Shown: positions 28,868 through 40,914 of the stretch, one piece after another
How the letters are laid out: every line of letters begins with the position of its first letter
How positions within the stretch are numbered: position 1 is the stretch's first letter
Source of the DNA: Gammaproteobacteria bacterium
Lineage (GTDB): Bacteria; Pseudomonadota; Gammaproteobacteria; JAPPPA01
Direction of reading: 5' to 3'
Length of the DNA: 64,000 nt
NCBI GenBank assembly: GCA_030425645.1
Contig: JAUHZK010000004.1
Coordinates: 219,583 to 283,582, forward strand
Program-made: the position numbers and the translations under genes
The notes under the pieces: generated by a model
Told to the model about the DNA's origin: nothing
What the model saw: only the letters and a program-made list of their open reading frames with translations
Database searches by the model: none

Positions 28868-30061
28868 ATGAGTAGTTACGACGCGATTGTCATCGGCGCC
28901 GGCGCGGCCGGGCTGATGACAGCGATTACCGCTGGCCAGCTAGGCCAGCGCGTATTGGTGTTGGATCATTCCAATAAAGCCGGCAAGAAAATTTTGATGT
29001 CGGGTGGTGGCCGCTGCAATTTCACCAATATGTATTCAGGGCCAGAGAACTTTCTGTCGGCCAATCCACATTTCTGTAAGTCGGCCTTGGCGCGTTACAC
29101 GCCTTGGGATTTTATTGCCCTAGTTAACGAGCATGAAATTGCCTATCACGAGAAAACCCTAGGGCAGTTGTTTTGCGATAACAGCTCGAAAGATATTCTG
29201 AATATGCTCTTGGCCGAGGCCGAAAAGGTCGCGGTAGAGGTTAGGCTCAATACTGAGATTCATAGCGTAGAAAAAAGCGACGTCGGTTTTCAGTTAAACA
29301 CTGGGGCGGGCAATTTTGCCGTGCCCAAATTAGTCATCGCTACAGGCGGTTTGTCGATACCGAAAATGGGCGCGACGGGCTTTGGCTATCAGTTGGCGAA
29401 GCAGTTTGGCCTTAAAACCGAACCGACGCGGGCTGGGTTGGTGCCGCTAACTTTAAGTGGCAAACCGTTGGATGCCATCGCACCGCTCAGTGGCTTGGCG
29501 TTAACCGCGGTTAAGGTATCGAGCACCGATGGCCAAGTGTTTGAAGAAGCCATGCTCTGCACGCACCGCGGCATTAGCGGCCCGGCGGTGTTGCAAATCT
29601 CGTCGTTCTGGCAGCCGGGCGAAACGGTGTTGGTAGATTTGCTGCCGAACCAAGATGCTGCGGGCTGGTTAAGCGAGATGGTGGCGGAGCAGCCGAAGTC
29701 TGAGTTGAAAACGGTGCTGGCTTATAAATTGCCGAAACGCTTTGCCGAGATGTTGTGCGAACAACATGGAAACCCACGTTTGAACTCGCTGAATGAGAAG
29801 CAGCTAGCGGAATGGGCGGCGAGGTTACATGCTTGGGAAATCAAACCCAGCGGAACCGAAGGCTATCGAACTGCTGAAGTCACATTAGGCGGCGTTAGTA
29901 CCGATGAGCTGTCGTCAAAAACAATGCAGTGTAAAACCGTGCCGGGCTTATATTTTGTTGGCGAAGTGGTGGACGTAACCGGCCATTTGGGCGGCCACAA
30001 CTTCCAATGGGCTTGGGCCTCGGCGCATGCCGCGGGTGAGTCTTTGGCGGGGCTCAATTAG
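28868..30061 (+). CDS. HI0933/YhiN-family FAD-dependent oxidoreductase
   Basis: The 397-residue flavoprotein opens with the dinucleotide-binding fold AIVIGAGAAGLMTAITAG, followed by the family-defining KAGKKILMSGGGRCNFTN segment and ATGGLSIPKMGATGFGY. The closing FVGEVVDVTGHLGGHNFQWA is also diagnostic. The natural reaction of this family is not established. Its end overlaps the convergent tamB stop by 8 bp. Confidence 0.9.
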   Translation: MSSYDAIVIGAGAAGLMTAITAGQLGQRVLVLDHSNKAGKKILMSGGGRCNFTNMYSGPENFLSANPHFCKSALARYTPWDFIALVNEHEIAYHEKTLGQLFCDNSSKDILNMLLAEAEKVAVEVRLNTEIHSVEKSDVGFQLNTGAGNFAVPKLVIATGGLSIPKMGATGFGYQLAKQFGLKTEPTRAGLVPLTLSGKPLDAIAPLSGLALTAVKVSSTDGQVFEEAMLCTHRGISGPAVLQISSFWQPGETVLVDLLPNQDAAGWLSEMVAEQPKSELKTVLAYKLPKRFAEMLCEQHGNPRLNSLNEKQLAEWAARLHAWEIKPSGTEGYRTAEVTLGGVSTDELSSKTMQCKTVPGLYFVGEVVDVTGHLGGHNFQWAWASAHAAGESLAGLN

Positions 30062-32348
30062 CTTTTGAGCTAATGGTGCAAATCAGATCAGCCCCTTGTT
30101 GGCTGCCGGTTTCAGCCACTAGGTCACATTTTCGGCTGAGTTGGTAACGCAACAGCAGTTTACTAACGGGCTCGAATAGGCCGATTTGGGTAGATAGGTA
30201 GAGGCGCTTGGATAGCTGGCGGCCAAGCAAGAGGCTGGCGTCATTATTACTGTCCCCGGTTTGAATGCTGAGCTCATCGACACCGAGTTTATGCTTTGAT
30301 TTTTCTAAGAACTTGCTTCCCTTAGATAGGCCCAAAGACAGCGCCAGATTACGCAACTGGTTTTGGTCGCGTTCGCTATTGGCATCGAGCCCGCGGCCTA
30401 GCACCAAATAGGCCAGTGCTTCGGTTTCCGACAGCGCGGGCTCGGCGAAAATCTCAATTTGCGGATTCGAGGCTAAGCCGCTGACGCGAACGCCGGCAAT
30501 TTGTTCGCCGACGCTGCGAATCGCTTCTAGGTCAACGCCGGGATCGTCCAGTGGGCTATCTACATAGATGAGTTTGCCGCGGCGAATGGTGAGATCTTGG
30601 CCATAGGCTTTGTATCGTCCGGCCAGCACTAGCTCGCCGCGTGCACGGGGCTGTTGGCCGGGTCCTTCGGTCACGGTGAGTTTGCCGCTGGCTTCACCAT
30701 CAAAGCCTTGGCCTTTAATGGTCACGGGTTCTTCGATAATCAACGTCAGTTGGATGTCGCGTTTGAGCGTGCTTGTTGCCGTGTTGGCGGGTGAGCCGTC
30801 CGCAGCGCTGTCGTCTACAAAAACCACATCACTCGAGGGCGTAATAGCACCGTCTTCAGGTATCACCAATTCAATATGGCCGTGGTCGACGGTGATATCG
30901 CCGCGCAGCCTAAGCTGTTGTTGCGCGAGCTGGATGTCTAGCCTAGGCGAGGCGCTAAGAGTTAGCTCTGGGGTTTGGACGAGTTGATATTGCGGGCCGT
31001 TCAAGGTGGCGCTAACGGCGACATCAGCATTGGCGCTGCGTATTAATGCCAGTGTGCCATCTGCTAACAACTTGCCGTCGCCGCTTTGGCTTTCAGCATG
31101 TAAGGCAATTTTGCCGCCATCCAGACGTTCTAGTGTGACTAGGTTTTGCTGCGGGCGAATGCCGGTGCTGGCAATGTCGGCGCTGGCGAGTGCAAGCGAC
31201 ACTTTGAGTTGCAAGGCCGGGTGAGCGAGCAAGGCCTCGGGTGTTAGTGCGCTAGCGTCGAGTAGCGTTTGCCAGCTGCCGCCTAGCCAGCCGCTTTCGA
31301 TATTCAGCAGCAGCGGCGCTTGCCCCCAATGTTGGCTACGCAATTCGGCGTTTAGTGTTTGTTTTGAGAGATCGCCAGAGGCGTCAATAGTGGCTTGTTG
31401 TAGCTGTGGCTCGCCCAGCCAAGTGAGTTGTTGAGCGTTTGCCTTGAGTGTGAACTGCTTGGCGTTGCTAATTTGGCCGCGGATGTTGGCGCTGCCGGCG
31501 AGTTCCGAATGGGCCAGCGTGAGGCTAGGTGCGCTCAAATCAAAAGATAAGTTTTGACCTGGCGCCAGTTGACCGTTGAGTTTTACGCTGGCGCTGCCGT
31601 AACTGGCTTGGAGCGAGTCGGCCCGGAATTGCAGCGCTTGCTTGTTGTAGAGCAGCTGTGCCTTGCCGCTGGCGCGCACGGCTTGTTGCCAGTTGGCGTT
31701 AATGTGATCGATATTTAGGTCGGCTTGGGCTGCGCCATTAATAATGTGGGCCATAAGCGAAAACTGGGCCTGGCTGTCGAAGGGGCCGTTTTCTAACTTG
31801 GCTGACAGGCTGAGCTGGCCGTCTGCTGTGAGTTTGGCATCGGTTTGTAAGTGGTGTACAGCGTAGTGCTGGCCAGCTTGCTGGAGCTCAACGGATTTCA
31901 ACACCAGTGAGTCGATAGCGATCCCGACGGGCAGTTTGCTGATGGCTGACTCAACGCTGTTGATAGAAAACGGCTCCGTGCTCGGGGCGGTTTCGGCTTC
32001 AGGGTTGCCCAGCAATTTGATGTGAGCGCCGTCGATAAGCAATGACTCTATATGCAGTTGCTTGGGTTGCTGCCACAGGGCGGCTAGGTTTAGTGACCAA
32101 TCAAGCTCGGCAACGATTAGCTCGATGCTGTCGTCTTGGTAGCTTAAACCTTGAACCCTGAGTTGCTTGAGGGCATTGCCTTCAACCTGCTGGTAAGTCA
32201 GTGGCAGCCAGCGGGCGGCGATCTTAAATCCCTGTTGCGTGCCGTAGTCGGTGCCGAGCACAAACCACAGCAAGAGCATGATGCAGGCTAGTAGATGTAA
32301 GCCTGCCATCACTGGCCATAACAGGCTACGAGTGAGTAAGGAACGCAT
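30054..32348 (-). CDS. tamB: translocation and assembly module subunit TamB (short form)
   Basis: The protein starts with one membrane helix (WPVMAGLHLLACIMLLLWFVL), followed by long repetitive beta strands and the C-terminal TamB domain (GKLTVTEGPGQQPRARGELV onward, then DPGVDLEAIRSVGEQIAGVRVSG). TamB spans the periplasm and works with TamA in outer-membrane assembly and lipid movement. At 764 residues it is much shorter than E. coli TamB (about 1259), mainly by loss of middle repeats. It begins 2 bp after the tamA stop, a clear operon. Confidence 0.88.
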   Translation of the reverse strand: MRSLLTRSLLWPVMAGLHLLACIMLLLWFVLGTDYGTQQGFKIAARWLPLTYQQVEGNALKQLRVQGLSYQDDSIELIVAELDWSLNLAALWQQPKQLHIESLLIDGAHIKLLGNPEAETAPSTEPFSINSVESAISKLPVGIAIDSLVLKSVELQQAGQHYAVHHLQTDAKLTADGQLSLSAKLENGPFDSQAQFSLMAHIINGAAQADLNIDHINANWQQAVRASGKAQLLYNKQALQFRADSLQASYGSASVKLNGQLAPGQNLSFDLSAPSLTLAHSELAGSANIRGQISNAKQFTLKANAQQLTWLGEPQLQQATIDASGDLSKQTLNAELRSQHWGQAPLLLNIESGWLGGSWQTLLDASALTPEALLAHPALQLKVSLALASADIASTGIRPQQNLVTLERLDGGKIALHAESQSGDGKLLADGTLALIRSANADVAVSATLNGPQYQLVQTPELTLSASPRLDIQLAQQQLRLRGDITVDHGHIELVIPEDGAITPSSDVVFVDDSAADGSPANTATSTLKRDIQLTLIIEEPVTIKGQGFDGEASGKLTVTEGPGQQPRARGELVLAGRYKAYGQDLTIRRGKLIYVDSPLDDPGVDLEAIRSVGEQIAGVRVSGLASNPQIEIFAEPALSETEALAYLVLGRGLDANSERDQNQLRNLALSLGLSKGSKFLEKSKHKLGVDELSIQTGDSNNDASLLLGRQLSKRLYLSTQIGLFEPVSKLLLRYQLSRKCDLVAETGSQQGADLICTISSKAN

Positions 32349-32350
32349 GG

Positions 32351-34078
32351 CTAGAAGTCCGTTCCCAGTGTTAGGTGCAGGCGCCAGGAGCGGCTCTCTT
32401 GATTAATGGCGTTGGCAAGGTCCATTCGCACTACGAGTAACGAGGTGATAAAACGCGCGCCAATACCCACGCCAACGGCGATGTCGGTATCGCTAATATT
32501 GAAGGCTTGTCCGGCGTCGGTGAATACGGCGCCGGCCCATTGCTCGCTAAAGCGATAGTCCAATTCTGCTGATAGTTCGGCCAGATAGCGGCCGCCAATG
32601 CGGTTGTTGCTGGCATCAGTTGGAGATAGCGATTGGTAGGCGTAGCCACGCACGCTGCGGTCGCCGCCGCTGTAAAAACGATGTTGCGGCGGCAGTTTGT
32701 CAAAGCTGTCTGACCATAAAGCGCCGGCAGCGGCGCGTACTGTGATGCGGCCGGGCCAGCTGGCGGGACGCACCCATAGCTGCTGCACATAAAGGCGTGA
32801 AAAGTATTGTTGTTCGCTATCAAAACCAGCGCCAACGCGGCCGTTTACCAACAGTGAGGTTGCATGGTTGGGGTAGACGGGTTCATTGCTACGGAATTTC
32901 GACCACTGGTTTTCGATGTACCAAAGTTGTTCTGATTGGCGTTGGCCGGCGACGGTAAATTGGTCGCGTTCGATATTGATGCCCCAGAGGATTTGCCAGC
33001 TGCGCGTATTAGACAGTTGTGTGGCGCTGAGGCGGTCGCTGCGGCTGTCGTATTCGGGCAGCTGTTGGTCGCGACGCTGCCAACCGTAGTGGTAGCTGTC
33101 GGCGCGGCCACGTAAAGCCGGCACTTGGTAGCTGACGCTATAGCTTTGTTCGCGTTCTGCCAGACGGATGCCGCTGCGGAGGCTATGGCCAAAACGGTTA
33201 AGCCAGCGTTGTTCGAATCCTAGCTGAGCGCGAGCGCCGGTGTCGGTGCCGTAGCCCAAAGAGGTTCGATACAGCTTTTGCGCGGCCGGCTCAGTAATGA
33301 CGCTGATGTCAGCTAAGCCCTGCTGCGGTTGAGTGGTAATGGCAACTTCGCTGCTTTGGAAATAACCGCTGCTGTCTAGGCGGCGTTGAAACGCCAGTAG
33401 CTTTTCGTAGCTAAAGCGCTGGCCGGTTTCGAAACCTGCCCAGCGCTGAATTAGGCGATCATCAATATATTGGGTTTCACTGCTTAAACGGCCGAAGCGA
33501 TAGGCTGGGCCGCTACTCCAATGCAAGCGGATATCGGCGGTTTGGGCGGCTTTGTTAACCGCGACTACGGCTTCGGTTAATTCGGCGTCGAGATAACCTA
33601 GGCTATTTAGCTGTTTGCTTAAGGCTGCTTTGCCGCTCTCATATTGCTGATGGTCGAGAGCGTCGCCGACTTGTAGTGGGAAGCTGGTGGCGGCGGTTTT
33701 GAGTTTTGGGTCGCTAGCCGCAGCACCTTTTAGGGCAATATCAAGTGCTTTTACACGGGTTACGCTGCCGGCGGTCACCGTGTAGTGAGCCGTCCATTGC
33801 GAGTCTTGCTGCTGTAGTTGGCTGGTGATTTGAGCGTGGTAATAGCCAAAGGGTTCTAGCGCCTGGCGAACCTGTGCTTCGGACTGTTGTAGCCGTTTCT
33901 GTAGGTAAGCGGCCGAAACCTGATCGCTATCTAGCCCTTGCCATCTAAGGCTAGCGCGAACGTTTTCGGCCAGCGGTTTTTCTAAGCCTTCAATAACCAC
34001 GCGGATGTCGCCGGCATGGCTAGAGAGGGCGCAAGTGAACAGCCCTGCAAAGCAGCAAATTTTTAAAAGCGTTGGCAT
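32351..34078 (-). CDS. tamA: outer-membrane assembly factor TamA (BamA/Omp85 family)
   Basis: ATG 34078 gives 575 residues with a signal peptide ending CALSSHA; an upstream extension of 33 residues is not signal-like. Three POTRA domains (about 25-260) precede a 16-strand Omp85 barrel. The lid-lock region RFYSGGDRSVRGYAYQSLSP, with its RGY motif, is intact, and the C-terminus ends LHLTLGTDF with terminal aromatic residue as required for barrel insertion. It is 2 bp upstream of tamB. Confidence 0.92.
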   Translation of the reverse strand: MPTLLKICCFAGLFTCALSSHAGDIRVVIEGLEKPLAENVRASLRWQGLDSDQVSAAYLQKRLQQSEAQVRQALEPFGYYHAQITSQLQQQDSQWTAHYTVTAGSVTRVKALDIALKGAAASDPKLKTAATSFPLQVGDALDHQQYESGKAALSKQLNSLGYLDAELTEAVVAVNKAAQTADIRLHWSSGPAYRFGRLSSETQYIDDRLIQRWAGFETGQRFSYEKLLAFQRRLDSSGYFQSSEVAITTQPQQGLADISVITEPAAQKLYRTSLGYGTDTGARAQLGFEQRWLNRFGHSLRSGIRLAEREQSYSVSYQVPALRGRADSYHYGWQRRDQQLPEYDSRSDRLSATQLSNTRSWQILWGINIERDQFTVAGQRQSEQLWYIENQWSKFRSNEPVYPNHATSLLVNGRVGAGFDSEQQYFSRLYVQQLWVRPASWPGRITVRAAAGALWSDSFDKLPPQHRFYSGGDRSVRGYAYQSLSPTDASNNRIGGRYLAELSAELDYRFSEQWAGAVFTDAGQAFNISDTDIAVGVGIGARFITSLLVVRMDLANAINQESRSWRLHLTLGTDF

Positions 34079-34166
34079 GGAATCAGTGGTTTTACGGCAA
34101 AGGCTGTGACCTAGGGCTGCTATTCTATGGTCTGTGATCAATAACCCCAAGGAAAGCCAGCCCGCT

Positions 34167-34739
34167 ATGCCTAGCATTGCTCTTACTAAATTTGCCCGTA
34201 AGCGTTTATTTCCGACTGATGGCCGCTTAGAGAAAATTCAGGGTGTCAGTGCTGATGCCTTTGAAGAATATGTAAATGCCCATGAGCCGTTAACCATTTT
34301 GGATGGTTATGCGCCGTTTTGTAAGTTGGCGGTTTATAAGAACTGGACCGATACTCGGGTAATGGCAGTGCCCATTACCGAACAGAATCGAGCATTGTTG
34401 CGCTCGGCCTATGAGGCGCGCATGCCTAAAGAACTGCCGGTCTTGAACCGTTGGTTTGAAGGTTTAGAACCCCCACAGGCGGAATATTTGTTGGTCATTC
34501 TTTATAGCCAAGCGCAGATGCAAAAAGAGAAAGATCCCGTAGACGCCGATTGGGGTGTGGTGGGCTGCTTGGGCACCATGCAACCAGAGGAAACGCCGCT
34601 AGCGCCAATTACTATGATGCGTAATGCTTTAGGCGTTGAAGAGGGTGGCTCCGGTGTGCCGATTGACCGCGAGGCCTATGCCGAGGCCGTGGCGTTTTGG
34701 GACCAGCATGCGGTGTGGCGCACCGCTAAGGAGAAGTAG
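34167..34739 (+). CDS. DUF3228-family protein
   Basis: ATG 34167 gives 190 residues; a GTG at 34134 would lengthen it by 11. Segments such as DGYAPFCKLAVYKNW, ILYSQAQMQKEKDPVDADWG and GCLGTMQPEETPLAPITMMR fit DUF3228. No signal peptide. Family function is unknown. It is divergent from tamA and its stop overlaps the GTG start of the next gene by one base. Confidence 0.75.
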   Translation: MPSIALTKFARKRLFPTDGRLEKIQGVSADAFEEYVNAHEPLTILDGYAPFCKLAVYKNWTDTRVMAVPITEQNRALLRSAYEARMPKELPVLNRWFEGLEPPQAEYLLVILYSQAQMQKEKDPVDADWGVVGCLGTMQPEETPLAPITMMRNALGVEEGGSGVPIDREAYAEAVAFWDQHAVWRTAKEK

Positions 34740-35152
34740 TGGAAGACCTAACCTACAGCACGCCGGGTTTGTTGTTCCCAGCCATTTCCTTGCTGATGTT
34801 GGCTTACACCAATCGGTTTTTGACGCTAGCCGGTTTGGTGCGCCATTTGGCAATGGAATATCGGCATGACCATAACTGCAATTTAAAGCTACAGATCGAC
34901 AACCTGCGCCTACGCATTACCTTGCTACGGCACTGCCAAACACTAGGTGTGCTGAGTTTGTTATTGGTGACCGGAAGCCTGACGGCTTTGTTTTTTGAAA
35001 GCCAGCTACTGGCGCGCGTGAGTTTTGCGGTTGCCTTGTTGGCTATGCTGGGTTCGCTGGCGTTTTCTTTAAGTGAAATCCGCCTTTCTGGAACCGCGCT
35101 TAATATTGAGCTCGATCGCGTTGAGGCCGCACCTAAAGAAGAGCAGGCCTAA
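34739..35152 (+). CDS. DUF2721-family membrane protein
   Basis: The 137-residue protein starts with GTG at 34739 inside the previous stop (TAGTG). It has an N-terminal hydrophobic helix, an amphipathic LRLRITLLRHCQTLGVLSLL segment and two further helices, then SLSEIRLSGTALNIELDRVE, the DUF2721 end. Probably an inner-membrane protein translated in coupling with the DUF3228 gene. Function unknown. Confidence 0.75.
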   Translation: MEDLTYSTPGLLFPAISLLMLAYTNRFLTLAGLVRHLAMEYRHDHNCNLKLQIDNLRLRITLLRHCQTLGVLSLLLVTGSLTALFFESQLLARVSFAVALLAMLGSLAFSLSEIRLSGTALNIELDRVEAAPKEEQA

Positions 35153-35264
35153 TCATTGCTGGCTTGCGGGTGTTTAACGCAGCGCTACAAGGTATAGTGC
35201 CAAACGAAATTTTGCGGGTATTGCGTAATGTGGTGCCCATCTACGTGATGTTGAGGAAAATCTA

Positions 35265-36467
35265 ATGTTCGCGCTTAAAGTATTTTTACTCCGTTGTTAT
35301 ATGACCGTATTTAAGTATGTGGTCATGATTTTGCCTTACAAATGGCCAACTACCTTTGATGGGGCTGGTTCGGCAATGGAGCTGTGTAAGCACATTGCTA
35401 GCGAAGGCCATAAGAAAGTATTGATTGTGACCGACGCGATGTTGGTGCAGCTGGGCTTAATCGACCCGATTAAAGCTGAGTTGGAAGCCCAGGGCGTTGA
35501 AACCTTGGTGTATGACGGCGTTAAGCCAGATCCAACGGTTGAGCAAATTGAGGACGGTTTTAGCGTTTATAAAAACGAAGCTTGTGACGGTTTGCTGGCT
35601 ATCGGTGGCGGTTCATCCATTGATGCTGCCAAGGTGATTGGTGCCCGTGCCAATAACAATAAGCCTATCCGCAAAATGGCTGGTTTGTTCCGAGTTTTCC
35701 GTGGCATGGCGCCGCTATACGCGGTACCAACCACTGCGGGAACCGGCTCTGAGGTCACTATCGCAGCAGTGGTTTCAGACCCAGAAGCGCAGCGTAAATT
35801 GCCGATTATGGATTTGTCGTTGATGCCAACCGCTTGCGCATTAGACGGCACCTTAATGACAGGCTTGCCAGCGCCAATTACCAGCGCCACAGGTATGGAT
35901 GCGCTGACTCATGCGGTAGAAGCCTATGTTTCTAAAGCTGCTAATAGCAAGACTGATGCCTTGGCGATTGAAGCTGCGCAAATGATTATGGCAAACCTAC
36001 CTACCGCGGTAGCGGACGGCAGCAATGTAGAAGCGCGCCAAGCTATGACCTCGGCTTCTTGCAAAGCGGGTAAAGCCTTTACTCAGGCTGGCGTGGGTTA
36101 TGTGCATGCGATTGCGCACAACTTTGGCGCTCTGTATCACACCCCTCACGGTCTGGCTAACGCCATCGTGATGCCTCATGTATTGGATTTCTCTTTGCCG
36201 AAATGTGCCTCTCGTCTAGCTGATCTGGCGCGAGCTTGTGACATTGGTAGTGGTAGCGATGAAGAGCGTGCCAAGGCGTTTATTGCCCGCATTCGTGAAA
36301 TGAACGCGACCTTTAATATCCCATCTACTTTGGATGCGTTGAAGGCTGAGGATATTCCGCAGATTGCGAAAGCGGCTTTAGAAGAAGCCCGTTTCACCTA
36401 TGCGGTACCGCGCTATATGGATCAAAAGTCATGCGAGGCATTGGTCGCGCAGATTTTGCCAGCCTAA
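35265..36467 (+). CDS. iron-containing (group III) alcohol dehydrogenase
   Basis: The 400-residue enzyme has the NAD-binding GGGSSIDAAKVIG, the TTAGTGSEVT loop, and the metal-binding histidines in HAIAHNFGALYHTPHGLANA with the upstream Asp in ATGMDALTHAVEAY. These are the complete signatures of iron-dependent alcohol dehydrogenases. A hydrophobic N-terminal lead of about 30 residues is unusual for the family and may tether the enzyme to the membrane. Substrate unknown. A bidirectional terminator follows. Confidence 0.9.
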   Translation: MFALKVFLLRCYMTVFKYVVMILPYKWPTTFDGAGSAMELCKHIASEGHKKVLIVTDAMLVQLGLIDPIKAELEAQGVETLVYDGVKPDPTVEQIEDGFSVYKNEACDGLLAIGGGSSIDAAKVIGARANNNKPIRKMAGLFRVFRGMAPLYAVPTTAGTGSEVTIAAVVSDPEAQRKLPIMDLSLMPTACALDGTLMTGLPAPITSATGMDALTHAVEAYVSKAANSKTDALAIEAAQMIMANLPTAVADGSNVEARQAMTSASCKAGKAFTQAGVGYVHAIAHNFGALYHTPHGLANAIVMPHVLDFSLPKCASRLADLARACDIGSGSDEERAKAFIARIREMNATFNIPSTLDALKAEDIPQIAKAALEEARFTYAVPRYMDQKSCEALVAQILPA

Positions 36468-36489
36468 CGTTTGCTGGCTCCAGCCCATA

Positions 36490-36519
36490 AAAAAGCCCCG
36501 CTTAAGCGGGGCTTTTTTG
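36490..36519. terminator. bidirectional intrinsic terminator
   Basis: The perfect stem GCCCCGCTT/AAGCGGGGC carries A/T runs on both sides, so it can stop both the alcohol dehydrogenase transcript and the convergent lipoprotein transcript. Confidence 0.92.
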
Positions 36520-36554
36520 TTTCTAGCGAAACATTGCTTGCTCAACTTGGATGA

Positions 36555-37559
36555 TTATTCATCATCGTCGTCATCAAAATAAGCTGCGTCTGTGGTTTCT
36601 ACCCCGCCGATGGCTTTTTCCACCACCTGCTGAATTGGGCAGTCGCTGTCAGGTAACGATAAGGCTTCCGCTTCTTCGTCGTTATACGCCACGCTAATGC
36701 CTTCGTCGCTGAAGGTAACAGTAACACTGTTGCCGCCAGAGCTTAGCTCAAACACGCCGCTGGTCTCGGCGTCGCTGCCGACAGTATACGGTTCGATTGT
36801 GGTGATGTTTACTTTGCCCGGTACGCAGTTACTATCCTCTTCACCGACCTCCTGTAGCGCTATGGTGTAGCTACCGTTGTAGGCTATTGAGTATTCATAG
36901 CTGCCGCTATCCTCTTTGGTCATTGGTGAGGGGCTGCCCGCGGTCTCGGTCTCAGTAAAGTTGAAGTCGAGGTTGTAGGCAAGCGAGGCGCCGCCGCCTT
37001 CTGCGTTATCGGCGATGCCGATCCTGCCATTGACGTTGCCGCTACCGGTTTCTGTTTCAGTGCCTTCTCCGTCATCAACGTAGGTGAAGTCTTCTGTTGA
37101 GCTTTGGTTGTCAAATGCCGTATCCGACCCGCCCTCATCTTCGAACTCAACACTAAGTTGGCGTTCGTAGTCGTAACTACCTTCTTCGCCGGTGTCGGTG
37201 TCATTGCCCAAATATTCTGCTTCAGCAAAGCCGGTGATGAGTGCGGTTTCGCCTTCGCCGAGGTTCTCTTTGCAGTCGTTAAACGAGACTTCGCGGTAGC
37301 TGGAATAGTCGAAAGCGTCATTGTAGTCTTCATCGCTATCGAATGAGACGCTGCCGCTGACTTCACATTCACCTGTGCGGCGGCTATTTACGGTCGCGGC
37401 GGCAATGGGGTTTACATTGATCAGGCGGATAAAGTCATTCGCCGCCAGTTGCGCTGCCGCTTTGCTGTCGATATTGGCATCGGGATCTCCGTCGCTACCG
37501 CCGCAGGCGACCAAGGTGAGTGCGCCTGTAAGGGCAAGAGGGATTAGTCTTAGTTTCAT
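36555..37559 (-). CDS. acidic lipoprotein of unknown function
   Basis: The 334-residue protein has a lipoprotein signal (LTGALTLVACGGSDGDPD) and a mature part very rich in Asp, Glu, Ser, Thr and Gly, including a C-terminal FDDDDDE. Four cysteines in the mature chain could pair. The alternating pattern suggests extended beta structure on the cell surface. I do not recognise a family. The acidic composition would suit calcium or salt-rich surroundings. Confidence 0.65.
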   Translation of the reverse strand: MKLRLIPLALTGALTLVACGGSDGDPDANIDSKAAAQLAANDFIRLINVNPIAAATVNSRRTGECEVSGSVSFDSDEDYNDAFDYSSYREVSFNDCKENLGEGETALITGFAEAEYLGNDTDTGEEGSYDYERQLSVEFEDEGGSDTAFDNQSSTEDFTYVDDGEGTETETGSGNVNGRIGIADNAEGGGASLAYNLDFNFTETETAGSPSPMTKEDSGSYEYSIAYNGSYTIALQEVGEEDSNCVPGKVNITTIEPYTVGSDAETSGVFELSSGGNSVTVTFSDEGISVAYNDEEAEALSLPDSDCPIQQVVEKAIGGVETTDAAYFDDDDDE

Positions 37560-37787
37560 TGCTTATCTCCTTATTTATAGGCCGGCGTTCAGCAGGCCAC
37601 TTAAATATAGTAGGCAATGGCTGTAAGTCTAGCGATTGTTAGAATTGTCGACTGTAAGGCTGCGAACCACCTGGGATCGCCCAAGAAATGTCGCTTTGGC
37701 TGCGGTATGGCTAGTAAAGGTGGTTTGAGAAGAGTTTTACCCAGTGGGTTACTTATGTTCGCCGGCCTAGCCCCTTTTCGTAAAAAC

Positions 37788-37825
37788 AAAAAAGGCCGCG
37801 TTACGTTAATAACGCGGCCTTTTGG
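37788..37825 (-). terminator. intrinsic terminator of the 37.8-kb lipoprotein hydrolase
   Basis: Stem GGCCGCGTTA/TAACGCGGCC with T-rich tail on the minus strand, about 15 bp past the stop codon. Confidence 0.88.
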
Positions 37826-37839
37826 GTATGCGAGGTGTG

Positions 37840-40681
<2,842 letters not shown>

Positions 40682-40787
40682 TAAACAAAGCCTATTTGTA
40701 TATGGATGGTGCCAGATAGCAGACAAACGGCATACTTGTTAGGAGGTTGACGGTTATGGGAGAGGGTGGCGGGACCGGTGGACGCAT

Positions 40788-40804
40788 AAAAAAAGCCTTT
40801 GGAA
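40788..40804 (-). terminator. distal half of the split tRNA-Ile terminator
   Basis: AAAGCCTTTGGAA here (40792-40804) is the exact complement of TTCCAAAGGCTTT at 57670-57682. With the intervening element removed the two form a 13-bp stem with a TGAT loop and, on the minus strand, a run of seven T, a classic intrinsic terminator for the tRNA-Ile at 57691-57767. Confidence 0.85.
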
Positions 40805-40810
40805 TGATTT

Positions 40811-40860
40811 TGTGCGCGGGAGCATAAGTTAAGAGGCAAAAGGAGTATAAGTTGAGACTG
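40811..40860 (+). repeat. left transposon end with two TnsB-site-like motifs
   Basis: The terminal motif TGTGCGCGGGAGCATAAGTT (40811-40830) is followed by a second copy GGAGTATAAGTTGAGAC (40842-40858). Both share the core GAGYATAAGTTRAGA. Confidence 0.83.
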
Positions 40861-40914
40861 TTGGACGTTGCGTCCTCTAGTTTCAGCTTGTAAAGCTAAG
40901 TTATTGTAAAGACT

